Assembly (NCBI GenBank): GCA_024663395.1
Contig: JANFAH010000030.1
Span: 1-64,000 of the forward strand
Source: Pisolithus tinctorius
Taxonomy: Eukaryota > Basidiomycota > Agaricomycetes > Boletales > Pisolithaceae
Length of the DNA: 64,000 nucleotides
Direction of reading: 5' to 3'
Position 1 is the stretch's first letter, and each line of letters opens with the position of its first letter. The notes beneath the pieces were generated by a model. The model was not told where the DNA came from. It was given only the letters and a program-made list of their open reading frames with translations, and searched no databases. This document shows, piece by piece, positions 24,761 through 34,602 of this stretch. The position numbers and the translations under genes were made by a program.

Positions 24761-26466
24761 CTAGTTAGTTTCACCACAGGGCCAACAATATTTAAGATGG
24801 GAAAACTTGTAGTAGAAAATCCACAGCTTAAATTCTGAAATTATAATCACAACCATTCTGAGAGAGACAAAGTTCAAAGTCCATTGTCTGTCATGCACTG
24901 ATGACTTGAGGTTTGCATATTTGTGCAGTCAGGTACAGAATGTCAACCTGAATTTGCATGCTTTACATAGTCTAGGTGCACAAACTCCATGGTTTACAAA
25001 AAGTATTATAGATCAATTTACATAAGACAGGAATTCAGGATAATGTACACATCATATGTAAGGCTTAAGAAAACCAGTGAACATTGGGAAAGTAAGTTAC
25101 ACTTGGCTGAGTGGTTCATAACATCTCCGGCTTGAACTGGTTGTCATCCTCAAACCAAGTTTTGCAAGAAGGCTCTTACTTCTACTTCCACTGTGGTGGC
25201 CATGTTCAAATTCACCCCCTTCGGCATCTCTCTTCCTTTTCCTCTCCTCGAATCCTTCAGGAGGTACATTGTATACTTGTCCATAATCCAACCCCACCTC
25301 CTTGCCCATTGTCCAGAAGTCTCAACAATTGTGGACCAACCCAAGGTCGAACGGATTCCAGGCACGAGCAGAAGAAGACCTGAGCACCAGACCGTGAGCA
25401 GCACAACCGTGGGTAAAACGATTGAGTCCAACAAGGTTAAGGAGAAATGCACCACAAGTTCCAGGAACTAAAAGCACTTTACATAACCCCACATGATGGT
25501 GGCGATGTTTGGGTCCTCCATTGCCTTCACTCTCTTCATCTCCTCGGTCATTGTTCACTGCGTGGTGATGACCATGGCCCATTTGAATGCCAGTGGCTCT
25601 GCTGCCAGCCACAAGACCACCACAACCACCCATGGATCCATAGCGACCATGACACCTTGAGAGTTGCAAGCTGGTGAGCAACTTCCCAGAATTGTGTGAC
25701 CAAAAGAACTGAAGTCCAGGTCAATTGCAAAGTGGACCACAGTGACACTGAGTGAAGGAAGGAATCAATCGCTGCAGGTACACAGAAAATAGGAGAGCAG
25801 TCAGCCGAGATATTGTCAGGAGCAGTGGCAGATGCATAGACTGTATGAGAGGTAGTGAGGATGGCAAGCATTTGCTGGTTCAATGGACTTACACTCATAG
25901 GTCAAATAGTCGAAAAGGATAATGCCCGCAACTAACGTAGTGACAAACATAAGGAAGGGTCGGTGATTGTTAGAGCTGACTGAAAGCAAATGTGAGAAAT
26001 TGAATGATGAAGTCTTAGCAGGTACACACCACAGTTTCATATCCATGGACAATGGCTGTGGATGGTATGTAAATTGGTAAGAATCGCTGCAACTCCAGAA
26101 ACTTACCAATCACTTCTAGCCACACACTGATCACACATATGACAATGTTTTGAGCAGAGAGGTTTCTTTGCCTGGAGGAAATAACTAATGAATCTTGAAG
26201 TGGCAGCAGCAACACCTATGACGTACCATGCATTGTATGCAGAATGTTTGACCATTAAGTTGCCCTTCTGAAGCAAGGTCCTCAATGATCTGCGACAATG
26301 CCAAGCTAATGATATAATCATAGGTTTAAGAAACAGGTCAACTTACAGCCTTGAGTTCTCCATCATTGACTGGACGAGGACATGTACTGGGATCGAGCAT
26401 AATAGCTCGGAAGAAATTATACACACAAAGTCCCATATTCAGTGCAAATGCCAGATGAATGAACGG

Positions 26467-28327
26467 TGTCACACACCAAAGGTGTTGTGGACATGGTTAC
26501 AGCTGACTCTGCCTAACTCGTTGACGAGTTGCACGTAATGCCCATGCATGCAGATGAAGACTAAAGGCCTCATGCATAGAAAGACTGCTGGACGTGAGCA
26601 GTCATCCTTTGCACAAGACGAGTTTCAGTGCTAAAGAGAAAAGAGGAAGCAAGTTAAGCGTACATTAAAGGTTCTTAGCACCCGTGTACGGCATTCCAGT
26701 TTTCATCATATCTCCACCATTTCCAAAGATATCAACTCGGTTCGCATGCTCGCTTAAAGTGCTCAGCCCCACGATTCTTCCTTCCAAATTTGGAGAGGAT
26801 CCTCGCACCCTACGTGTTTCTACAGCACTCCATCCATCAGATGCTCATTTCACTAGGTCCATCAATCATGGCCGCCTCTTCGTCAATCATCTCGCTCGTC
26901 TCATTTTCCAGAGACAATGGCTACATATATCTGCCAGGCATTCCCACCAGCTTCCATCCTGAAGCCCCCTGGTTCATCCCATCGTTGTTGGCCCTGTTCC
27001 ATCCCATGCAGCTTGGTCAGCATGTTCTCCTTGTCAGTATGACTTCCAGAAGGATGTTCTTTGGTCGCCTCAGGTCTGTCACTCGGTTAGAAAGGTCTTA
27101 TGTGGTTGTTTCAGTCTCCCCTCTTGATGAAGCATATGGATCGTTCCTCCCTGCTCCCTGCACCGTCTTTATTCCAATCTTGTCCATCATTCTTCCTGCA
27201 TTGCGACAGCTGCAGTATGGCCTACTGTCCTCCAGCCTCCCTGATCGCATTCATGATGAGTATGACATGCATCTTGCCTTCTTACTGCAAGATCCAGCAG
27301 AAGACGTCCCCCCTTCTCCTCCTCCTCCATCAGAACCCCATTCATGAAGTCTTTGTTAACTTCGCTGAGAGGATGGAAGAGTGGGAGATGTGATCGCCTA
27401 TGCTCCCATTGCCCCACAGACCCCCAACACCCTAGCCCCCTTTGACGCCTGACTCATGCCCTTCAATTCTGGAATTAATACTTCCTTGTGTGGAAACACC
27501 ATCCATCTGTCATGCCATCTTTGGATCTAGAGATGTCTCTGCTGAGATCTAACTTGCATCGCCACCCCCTAATGTGATATCAGTGCGCTTACTCAGTTTC
27601 TGACTCCATTTGACTCATTTTGTGATATTTTGACTATCCTTGACTCATTCATTGCCAATACTTACCAATCCTCTTTGCTTGCTTACTTTTCATTTCTCGC
27701 TTACTCATCATGATTACTCAGTCCTTACTCATTACTTACCAAGTGTTGTGCCTTGTTTGTCACAAGCTGTGCTCCCCCCACAGTATATAAACCCCCATGT
27801 ACTTAGCTACCCACAATCAATCAAGAAGCAATCAAGAAGTCACTCAGAAGTCAGCTCAGCTCAGCATATCTCGTCGTCAACAGTTGAGGCTCATTCGGAA
27901 GAGTCTATCTGTCTTCCTTCATATCATTGGTAGTTGAGGCTCCATCAAGGGTCTATCTACCTCTATTCATCTTCAGCAGTATCATCTGTGCTTAGTCAGC
28001 AACCTCTTGTCTAGTCATTCTTCCACTCCTGCGTAACTCGTCATCAACTTGTGCCAGGAGCATATTCTATTGAAAGTCCATTACTCCCAAGTCCTTTCGG
28101 CTGAACACCCCTGCTCTGTTCAGCATCCCCTTCTCAATCAGTGTTCATTCATCCTCTCCTGCGTAACTCGTCCTCGACTTGCACCAGGAGCACCTCCACT
28201 TGAAGTCTTCCCCACTTTAGGTTTCTCTGCCCTCCAGGTTCCGCGGAGGTAAACCACCACTCGCACATATTTGTCTTTTGTGTTGGATTTGTTTGGTTTA
28301 TACCAGCTTTCCACACTTCAACTCACA
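26467..28327 (+). mobile_element. Solo LTR, family A (1.86 kb), in Akr1 copy B
   Basis: Runs from TGTCACACACCAAAGG to ...AACTCACA. A TATA box (AGTATATAAACCCCC) lies near 27780, about 540 bp before the 3' end. Flanks acgg (26463-26466) and atgg (28328-28331) fit a 4-bp target duplication with one C-to-T change. Akr1 coding sequence resumes on both sides. The LTR holds a 185-codon open frame (26790-27347) that is partly conserved in the other copies. Confidence 0.88.
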
Positions 28328-29283
28328 ATGGGTGGTTTGGAGGCTCTGATCGCATAAATAAGTCACACACCCTAGCACTTAACAGTAAGTAAGCTTATGT
28401 GTAACTAATCTTGTGACCCAAGCATAGCCAACCCATGTCATTGAACTGACGATGATACCCACAAAATATGGACTTTGGTTACAGTTTTCACGTATGAACC
28501 TTTGGTCAAGAGTACATGGGTAAGGATCTGCTTGGAAAAACATTAAACCATATCTCATAGCAAAGATGTAACTCACATGATGAAGAGCAAAAAATTCTGC
28601 CATAGCCAGTACCATTCCAGTATACCATGGCAAGATTGACAGGGTGGTAAATATGATATAGAGGAATAGCGCAGGCAAGACAAAAATTGCAATACGAGTA
28701 TTTCTCTAGGGCCAGCGTCAGAGGAGACTTTGCACTAATAAACAGGACCTACCTCACTCAAAGGCTTTGCCTTCTTGACACCGAATTCATTCATACCACC
28801 CTCCTCCATGGAACGCTTCCAGGCACCGAAGCTTTTGAGTTCGACAGCCATGTCTCTAGGAGTGCGACCCTCGGCGTCTTTTGCATGGATATCGGCTCCT
28901 ATCTCTACAAGTCGGCGAAGAATAGCTCTGTTGCCTCTAACAACAGCCCAGTGCAATGGCGATAGGCCGACATCGTCTTTAAGATTCGGGTTTGCGCCGT
29001 GCTTCAGCAGTAAGTCGACGGACAATGCATCACCCTGGTAAGCGGCCCACATCAAAGGCATGTGTCCCTGCATATCACGAGAATCAACATTAATGGGTTG
29101 GTGAAGAAGGTATAGCAGCGGCATGATGGAGGATGAATGGGTAACAAGGTGGAGGGCATTGTACCCTTGGGTGTCAGTGAAATTTGGATCTGCATTACGG
29201 GATATCAGGAGATGAATCACATAGAGGTACCCATTTCATGCAGCCCACTGCAAAGGGGTAGCTTGTAAATTGCCTCTAACCGC

Positions 29284-31175
29284 TGTCACACACCAAAGGT
29301 GTTGTGGACATGGTTACAGCTGACTCTGCCTAACTCATCGACAAGTTGTGCACAATGCCCATGCATGCAGATGAAGACTAAAGGCCTCATGTGTAGAAAG
29401 ACTGCCAGACATTAACAGTCATCCTTCGCACAAGAACGAGTCATCGGTGCTAGAGAGAAAAGAGGAAGCGAGTTAAGTGCACATTAAAGTTTTTAGCACC
29501 CATGTATGGCATTCCGGTTTTCATCGTATCTCTGCCGTTTCCAAAGATATCAACTCAGTTCTCACATTTGCTTAAAGTGCTCAGCCCCATGATTCTTCCT
29601 TCCAAATTTGGAGAGGATCCTCACACCCTATGCATTTCTACAGCACTCCATCCATCAGACACTCATTTCGCTAAGTCCATCAATCATGGCCACCTCTTCA
29701 TCAGTCATCTTGCTTGTCTCATTTGCCAGAGACAATGGCTATGTATATCTGCCAGGTGTTCCCACCAGCTTCTGTCCTGAAGCCCCCTGGTTCATCCCGT
29801 CATTGTCAGCCCTGTCCCATCCCATGCAGCTTGGTCAGCATGTTCTCCTTGTCAGTATGACTTCCAGAAGGACATTCTTTGGTCGCCTCAGGTCTGTCAC
29901 TTGGTTAGCAAGGTCTTATGTGGTTGTTTCGGTCTCCCCAGTTGATGAAGCATATGGATCGTTCCTCCCTGCTCCCTGCACCGTCTTTATTCCAATCTCA
30001 TCCATCATTCTCCCTGCATTGTGACAGCTGCAGCATAGTCTACTGTTCTCCAGCCTCCCTGATTGCACCCATGATGAGTATGATGTGCATCTTGCCTTCT
30101 TACTGCAAGATCCAGCAGAAGATGTCCCCCCTTCTCCTCCTCCTCCATCAGAACCCCATTCATGAAGTTTTTTTAACTTTGCTGAGAGGATGGAAGGGTG
30201 GGAGATGTGATCATGTATGCTCCCATTGCCCCACAGACCCCCAATGCCCTAGCCCCCTTCAACACCTGACTCATGCCCTTCAATTCTGGAATTAATACTT
30301 CCCTATTTGGAAACACTGTCCATCTGTCATGCCATCTTTGGATCTAGAGATGTCTCCGCCGAGATCTGACTTGCATCGCCACCCCCTAATGTGATATCAG
30401 TGCGCTTACTCAGTTTCTGACTCCATTTGACTCATTCTGTGATATTTTGACTATCCTTGACTCGTTCATTGCCAATACTTACCAATCCTCCTTGCTTGCT
30501 TACTTTTCCTTTCTTGCTTACTCATCATGATTACTCAGTCCTTACTCATTACTTACCAAGTGTTTGTGCCTTGTTTGTCACAAGCTGTGCTCCCCCACAG
30601 TATATAAACCCCCATGTACTTAGCTACCCAGAAGCAATCAGAATCAGTCCAGAAGTCAGTTCAGTGCATATCTCATCATCGACAGTTGAGGCTCCACAAA
30701 GGGGTCTATCTGTCATCATTCATATCATTGACAGTTGAGGCTCGTTTGGAAGAGTCTGTCTGTCACCATCCATCATCCTTGGTAGTTGAGACTCCATCAA
30801 GGGTCTATCTACCTTCATTCATTATCTGAAGTATCATCTGTGCTTTGTCAGCACACCTGCTTAGTCATCCTCCCACTCCTGCATAACTTGTCATTGACTT
30901 GTGCAAGGAGCATGTCTTATCAAAGTCTGTCATCCCAAGTCCTTTCAGCTGAACACCTTCACTCTGTTCAGCATCCCCCATCCAATCATCACTTGCTTGT
31001 CTTCTCCTGTGTAACTCGTCGTCAACTTGCACTAGGAGCACCTGCCATTGAAATTTTCCCCTCTTGGATTTTTCTGCTGTCCAGGTTCCACAGAGGCACA
31101 CCACCACTCGCACATCATTTGTCTTTTGTGTTGGTTTTGGTTGGTTTTCACCACCTTTCCACACTTTGACTCACA
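29284..31175 (+). mobile_element. Solo LTR, family A (1.89 kb), second insertion in Akr1 copy B
   Basis: Closely similar to 26467-28327, with a TATA box near 30600. Flanks ccgc (29280-29283) and ctgc (31176-31179) are a 4-bp duplication with one CpG-to-TpG change. The uninterrupted site ccaaccgcatctacttctg survives in unit A at about 17051-17070. The long frame here stops at TGA 30022-30024, where the first copy has CGA. Confidence 0.9.
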
Positions 31176-31420
31176 CTGCATCTACTTCTGCACCCTGCAC
31201 TATGAGGTAATGACAAGTAGCCAGCTGCTTGTTGATTGGTGCCCAATGGAGAGGCGTACTAGGGGGGAGTGTATAAATGATGATGGTGTAATTGAACATT
31301 GAAGACTTACACATTTTGACTGTCTCTATCATTGATGGTTGCTTTTCCAGATTCAACCAGTTCTCGGATGGCAGCAAGGTCACCTCTGCACTGCCGCAAT
31401 AACCTCAGTCTGAAAACATC

Positions 31421-32640
31421 ATGAGTGTGTACGAACTCTCAATGCAGAAAGGTTGTTCTGCACTGCTACTGGCTGCGTCAGGCGGATAAATGAGAGGTTC
31501 ATTGCTGACACCTGTTCGGTGTCTACCTTCGCAGTGGGTTTTCCCTTCTGGCCTTATCCTTATTCATTATCATCATGCATTGTTGTCTGCATTGTGGCAG
31601 CTTCAGCACTGGTCGATGACTGTCTGCCAATAACAGGCCTGGAAACATGTGACTAACCCAATTTCTGTTCAGCTAACCCTGTTGTTGGTCTTTGCACTGA
31701 GGTTGGTCTCCTGTGCTCACGAGCAGGGTGTCAAGTTTGCTGAGCATGTGCATTTCTGCAGACGCAGCTGTACAGCGGCCTGCCACCTCAACTCCAGGAT
31801 CCCAGTAGTGGCCTCCCACAATCCAACAACACACATCCGATGCTATTACACTTGATGCCCATTCTGCTCACATGCTTCCTAGTCTGCAATAAACCTCCTA
31901 TCTCTGCCTTACTCAACTGTTGGTTCATCCTCCTATGGGGATGTAATTGCACATGTTCTCACATACCTCATCTCACCCCTACCTTCGGATGGCGCACACC
32001 AAACACCTGGAATAGATATACTGTCTTTCTCGAGAAAAATCAGTCTGGCACTCGTTGGAGTGTTCCTCGGCAGCATATGCATGGTGCTGATGGGAGTAAC
32101 AAGAGTAAGCAACTTCATACAGTAACAATGTTCCATTCCATGGAATGGGCCATCTTCTGTCCCTGTCAGGTCTTCCGAATTACCTCCCATAGCATGTCAG
32201 CCTCACTAATGCTACTTGTCATCACTCAGCCAATGGTGTGTTCTTCCATTTGGTCAGTGAAAGCATCTTACCCCATCTTTTCATCACAAGGGCATATACC
32301 TCCTTTCAACAGTGGTTCAACTGCGCACCATGTTTCCTCCATCAGCAGCCGCTGACACCTCCACAAGCGCATCTCCTAATGCCATCGAAATTAATCTCCC
32401 TTCTGCTCTTCTAGAATACACACTGAATAAGGGACTTTTCATCTGGTCATTCCTTGCCGGTGCAGAGAGATGCACACTGGATCGCTGGGCAGGGGCATTC
32501 TTTGGTGAAAATGAAGTTTTCCAGCTTGAGAGCAGTAGCTGACAAATGGCCCTAACTCTGAGACCGAGATTTTGACATGGTGGCAGAAGGGGAAAAAATG
32601 AGCAAGCAACACATGATTCAGTCACTTGTAAGCCTAAAAG
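31421..32640. other. Unassigned region downstream of unit B
   Basis: Several open frames (for example + 31840-32355) show no domain I recognise and no obvious splice-linked continuation. It may hold remnants of a gene upstream of Akr1 copy B, but I cannot support a call. Confidence 0.3.
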
Positions 32641-32649
32641 TGGGTCATC

Positions 32650-32890
32650 TGACATGTACATTTTGTCCTGAAACTGGGACTAACCAACATTGGCCAGTGG
32701 TCCCTAGGAGTGGGTAGGCCAGACTGTGAAGGTGGGGTCAGCTGACCTGGCTGGAGGGGGGACCCACTGCCTGAAAGTGGGGTCAGCCAACCTGGCTGGA
32801 GGGTGGACCCACCTCCTGGAAGTGGGGTCGGCCAACATGATTGGAGGATGGACCCACCTCCTGGAAGTGGGGTCTGACATGATTTTGTCA
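32650..32890 (-). repeat. Tandem repeat, roughly 45-50 bp, same family as 59.3-60.2 kb
   Basis: About five copies of a unit containing AAGTGGGGTCAGCCAAC and GGACCCACCTCCTGG. The reverse complement of the unit resembles the repeats at 59280-60190, so the two arrays lie in opposite orientation on either side of the 22-kb element. Confidence 0.7.
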
Positions 32891-33860
32891 TGACATCATT
32901 GTGGCTGTGTACCCCATGCCATCACTTTCCCACCATCAAAGCGGAGTTTGAATTTCTCATTGATGTGACTGTGTTTATTATGTACACAGCTGTATTCAGC
33001 CCAACAAATGGCCCCTGATGGTATTAATATCAATATGCTTACCTAATTAGATGTAGCGGAGTTTCAATCTGATTCTGTCATGACATCATTGTGGCTGTGT
33101 ACCCCTTACCATCACTATCCCACCCTCGAAGTAGAGTTTGAATTTCTCATTGATGTGGCTGTGTTTATTATGTACACAGCTGTATTCAGCCCAACAAACA
33201 GCCCCTGATGGTATTAATATCAATATGCTTACCTAATTAGATGTAGCGGAGTTTCAATCTGATTCTGTCATGACATCATTGTGGCTGTGTACCCTTACCA
33301 TCACTATCCCACCCTCGAAGTAGAGTTTGAATTTCTCATTGATGTGGCTGTGTTTATTATGTACACAGCTGTATTCAGCCCAACAAACAGCCCCTGATGG
33401 TATTAATATCAATATGCTTACCTAATTAGATGTAGCAGAGTTTCAATTGGATTTTGTCATGACATCATTGTGGCTGTGTACCCCTTACCATCACTATCCC
33501 ACCCTCAATGTGGAGTTTGAATTTCTCATTGATGTGGCTGTGTTTATTATGTACACAGCTGTATTCAGCCCAACAAATGGCCCCTGATGGTATTAATATC
33601 AGTATGCTTATGTAATCACTTGGGGCAGAGTTTCAATCTAATTTTGTCATGACATCATTGTGGCTGTGTACCCCTTACTATCACTATCCCACCCTCAAAG
33701 CGGAGTTTGAATTTCTCATTGATGTGGCTGTGTCGACATATGCACAGCTGTATTCAGCTTCACAAATGGCCCCTGATGGTATTATTATCAGTATGCTTAT
33801 GTAATTAGTTGTGGCAGGGTTTCATTACAAAGTTGACATGACATCATTGTAGCTGTGTTT
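32885..33860 (+). repeat. Tandem repeat of about 190 bp, five copies
   Basis: The segment GACATCATTGTGGCTGTGTA recurs near 32892, 33084, 33273, 33463 and 33650, with a degraded sixth copy near 33840. Units contain a long AT-rich part with TTTATTATGTACACAGCTG and are nearly identical in the middle copies. No coding potential. Confidence 0.9.
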
Positions 33861-34017
33861 TCATTACCAATTAACTACTGGTCCACTTTTGTGATTACAT
33901 AAAAGTAATGTTGTGCTGTGCAGTGTGCCATCAGCATGTCATGTGATGTCATGTGACATGCTTCACTGCACATGCTGCAACCAGTGGCTGATGACTAAAC
34001 AGCAGCAAACAGAAAAT

Positions 34018-34035
34018 TTTATATAAGACACACTT
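34018..34035 (+). promoter_or_regulatory. Possible TATA promoter
   Basis: TTTTATATAAGACACACT is followed by a pyrimidine-rich leader (34045-34090). It resembles a fungal or retroelement TATA-type start region. The transcript it would drive is not identified. Confidence 0.3.
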
Positions 34036-34159
34036 TGACACACCACTCTTCATCTTTCTCTCTCCCATGTTCCTCTTACCACTCCCTTGATGCCAGACTT
34101 CACCTATGTAGACTGCAGCTGCATGGGTTTAAGGTATGTCTTGTAGTATCCTGTTGTTG

Positions 34160-34440
34160 TCCTGCAGCCCACTGTGTGCCTGGCCAGCACACTATGGGTG
34201 TGTAGGTTACTGATACTATCTTCCTGTGGGTTCTGGGGGTTTAGTCTGTGCCTGCTTTTGCAGGCCAGCTGGGGTTCTGGGGGGTTACATAGTCTGTACC
34301 TGCTAGTGCAGGCCAGCTTAGGACTTTTTCATTGTGGGACCTGGGGGCTTAGTCTGTGCCTGCTAATGCAGGCCAGCTTTGTGGGTTCTGGGGGATTTAT
34401 AGTCTGTGCCTGCCAGTGCAGGCCAGCTTCTGACTGACAT
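34160..34440 (+). repeat. Tandem repeats with conserved 6-bp hairpin stem
   Basis: Four to five units of about 65 bp contain GGTTCTGGGGG...TAGTCTGTGCCTGC-NNNN-GCAGGCCAGCT. The stem GCCTGC/GCAGGC is kept in nearly all copies while the four loop bases vary (TTTT, TAGT, TAAT, CAGT). Confidence 0.8.
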
Positions 34441-34602
34441 CTGTATTATCTTTGTACTAGTCTTTTAAATACCTTATTTTCTCTAGAGATCTCAGTGTCT
34501 TTCTGGGGAGGGGCCCCTCCAGGATGCCTGAGGTCTCAGTTCCACTTGGAACATTTGCTCTGTAACTTAGTCCTGTATTTTGCTTGGCTGTGTATTCACT
34601 TC

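Larger units (their letters stand above)
18118..31290. repeat. Tandem segmental duplication, unit B (with four solo LTRs)
   Basis: This matches unit A (9104-17190) end to end in the same orientation. Four insertions are absent from A: 23080-23793, 24310-24760, 26467-28327 and 29284-31175, together with their 4- or 5-bp target duplications. Unit B keeps an approximately 180-bp stretch (26400-26466 plus 28328-28440) that A has lost, and its Akr1 copy extends one exon further upstream. Confidence 0.9.
25097..31420 (-). pseudogene. akr1: Ankyrin-DHHC palmitoyltransferase (Akr1 type), copy B, interrupted by two LTRs
   Basis: This is the paralogue of 14912-17190. In minus order: an ankyrin exon with RGDLAAIRELVESGKAT (about 31375-31310), an intron whose split codon gives NV-TPLHWAP, then DNA interrupted by LTR 29284-31175, the main ankyrin block 29280-28735 ([17 protein letters not shown]), membrane segments 28678-28379, LTR 26467-28327, then FIHLAFALNMGLCVYNFFRA (26460-26400), the Cys-rich DHHC region around 26250-26050, NNHRPFLMFVTTLVAG (25990-25930), and the C-terminus ending YEPLSQV at 25097. 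TGA at 29238-29236 replaces an arginine codon. The LTRs and the stop make it non-functional. Confidence 0.86.

Noticed and set aside
26467..31175. The two family A LTRs as the two ends of one retrotransposon
   Set aside because: The 956 bp between them are Akr1 coding and intron sequence, and each LTR has its own 4-bp target duplication.
31840..32355. A membrane protein gene (7TM-like) at 31.8-32.4 kb
   Set aside because: Hydrophobic stretches are present but no continuous frame, splice model or recognised motif supports it.
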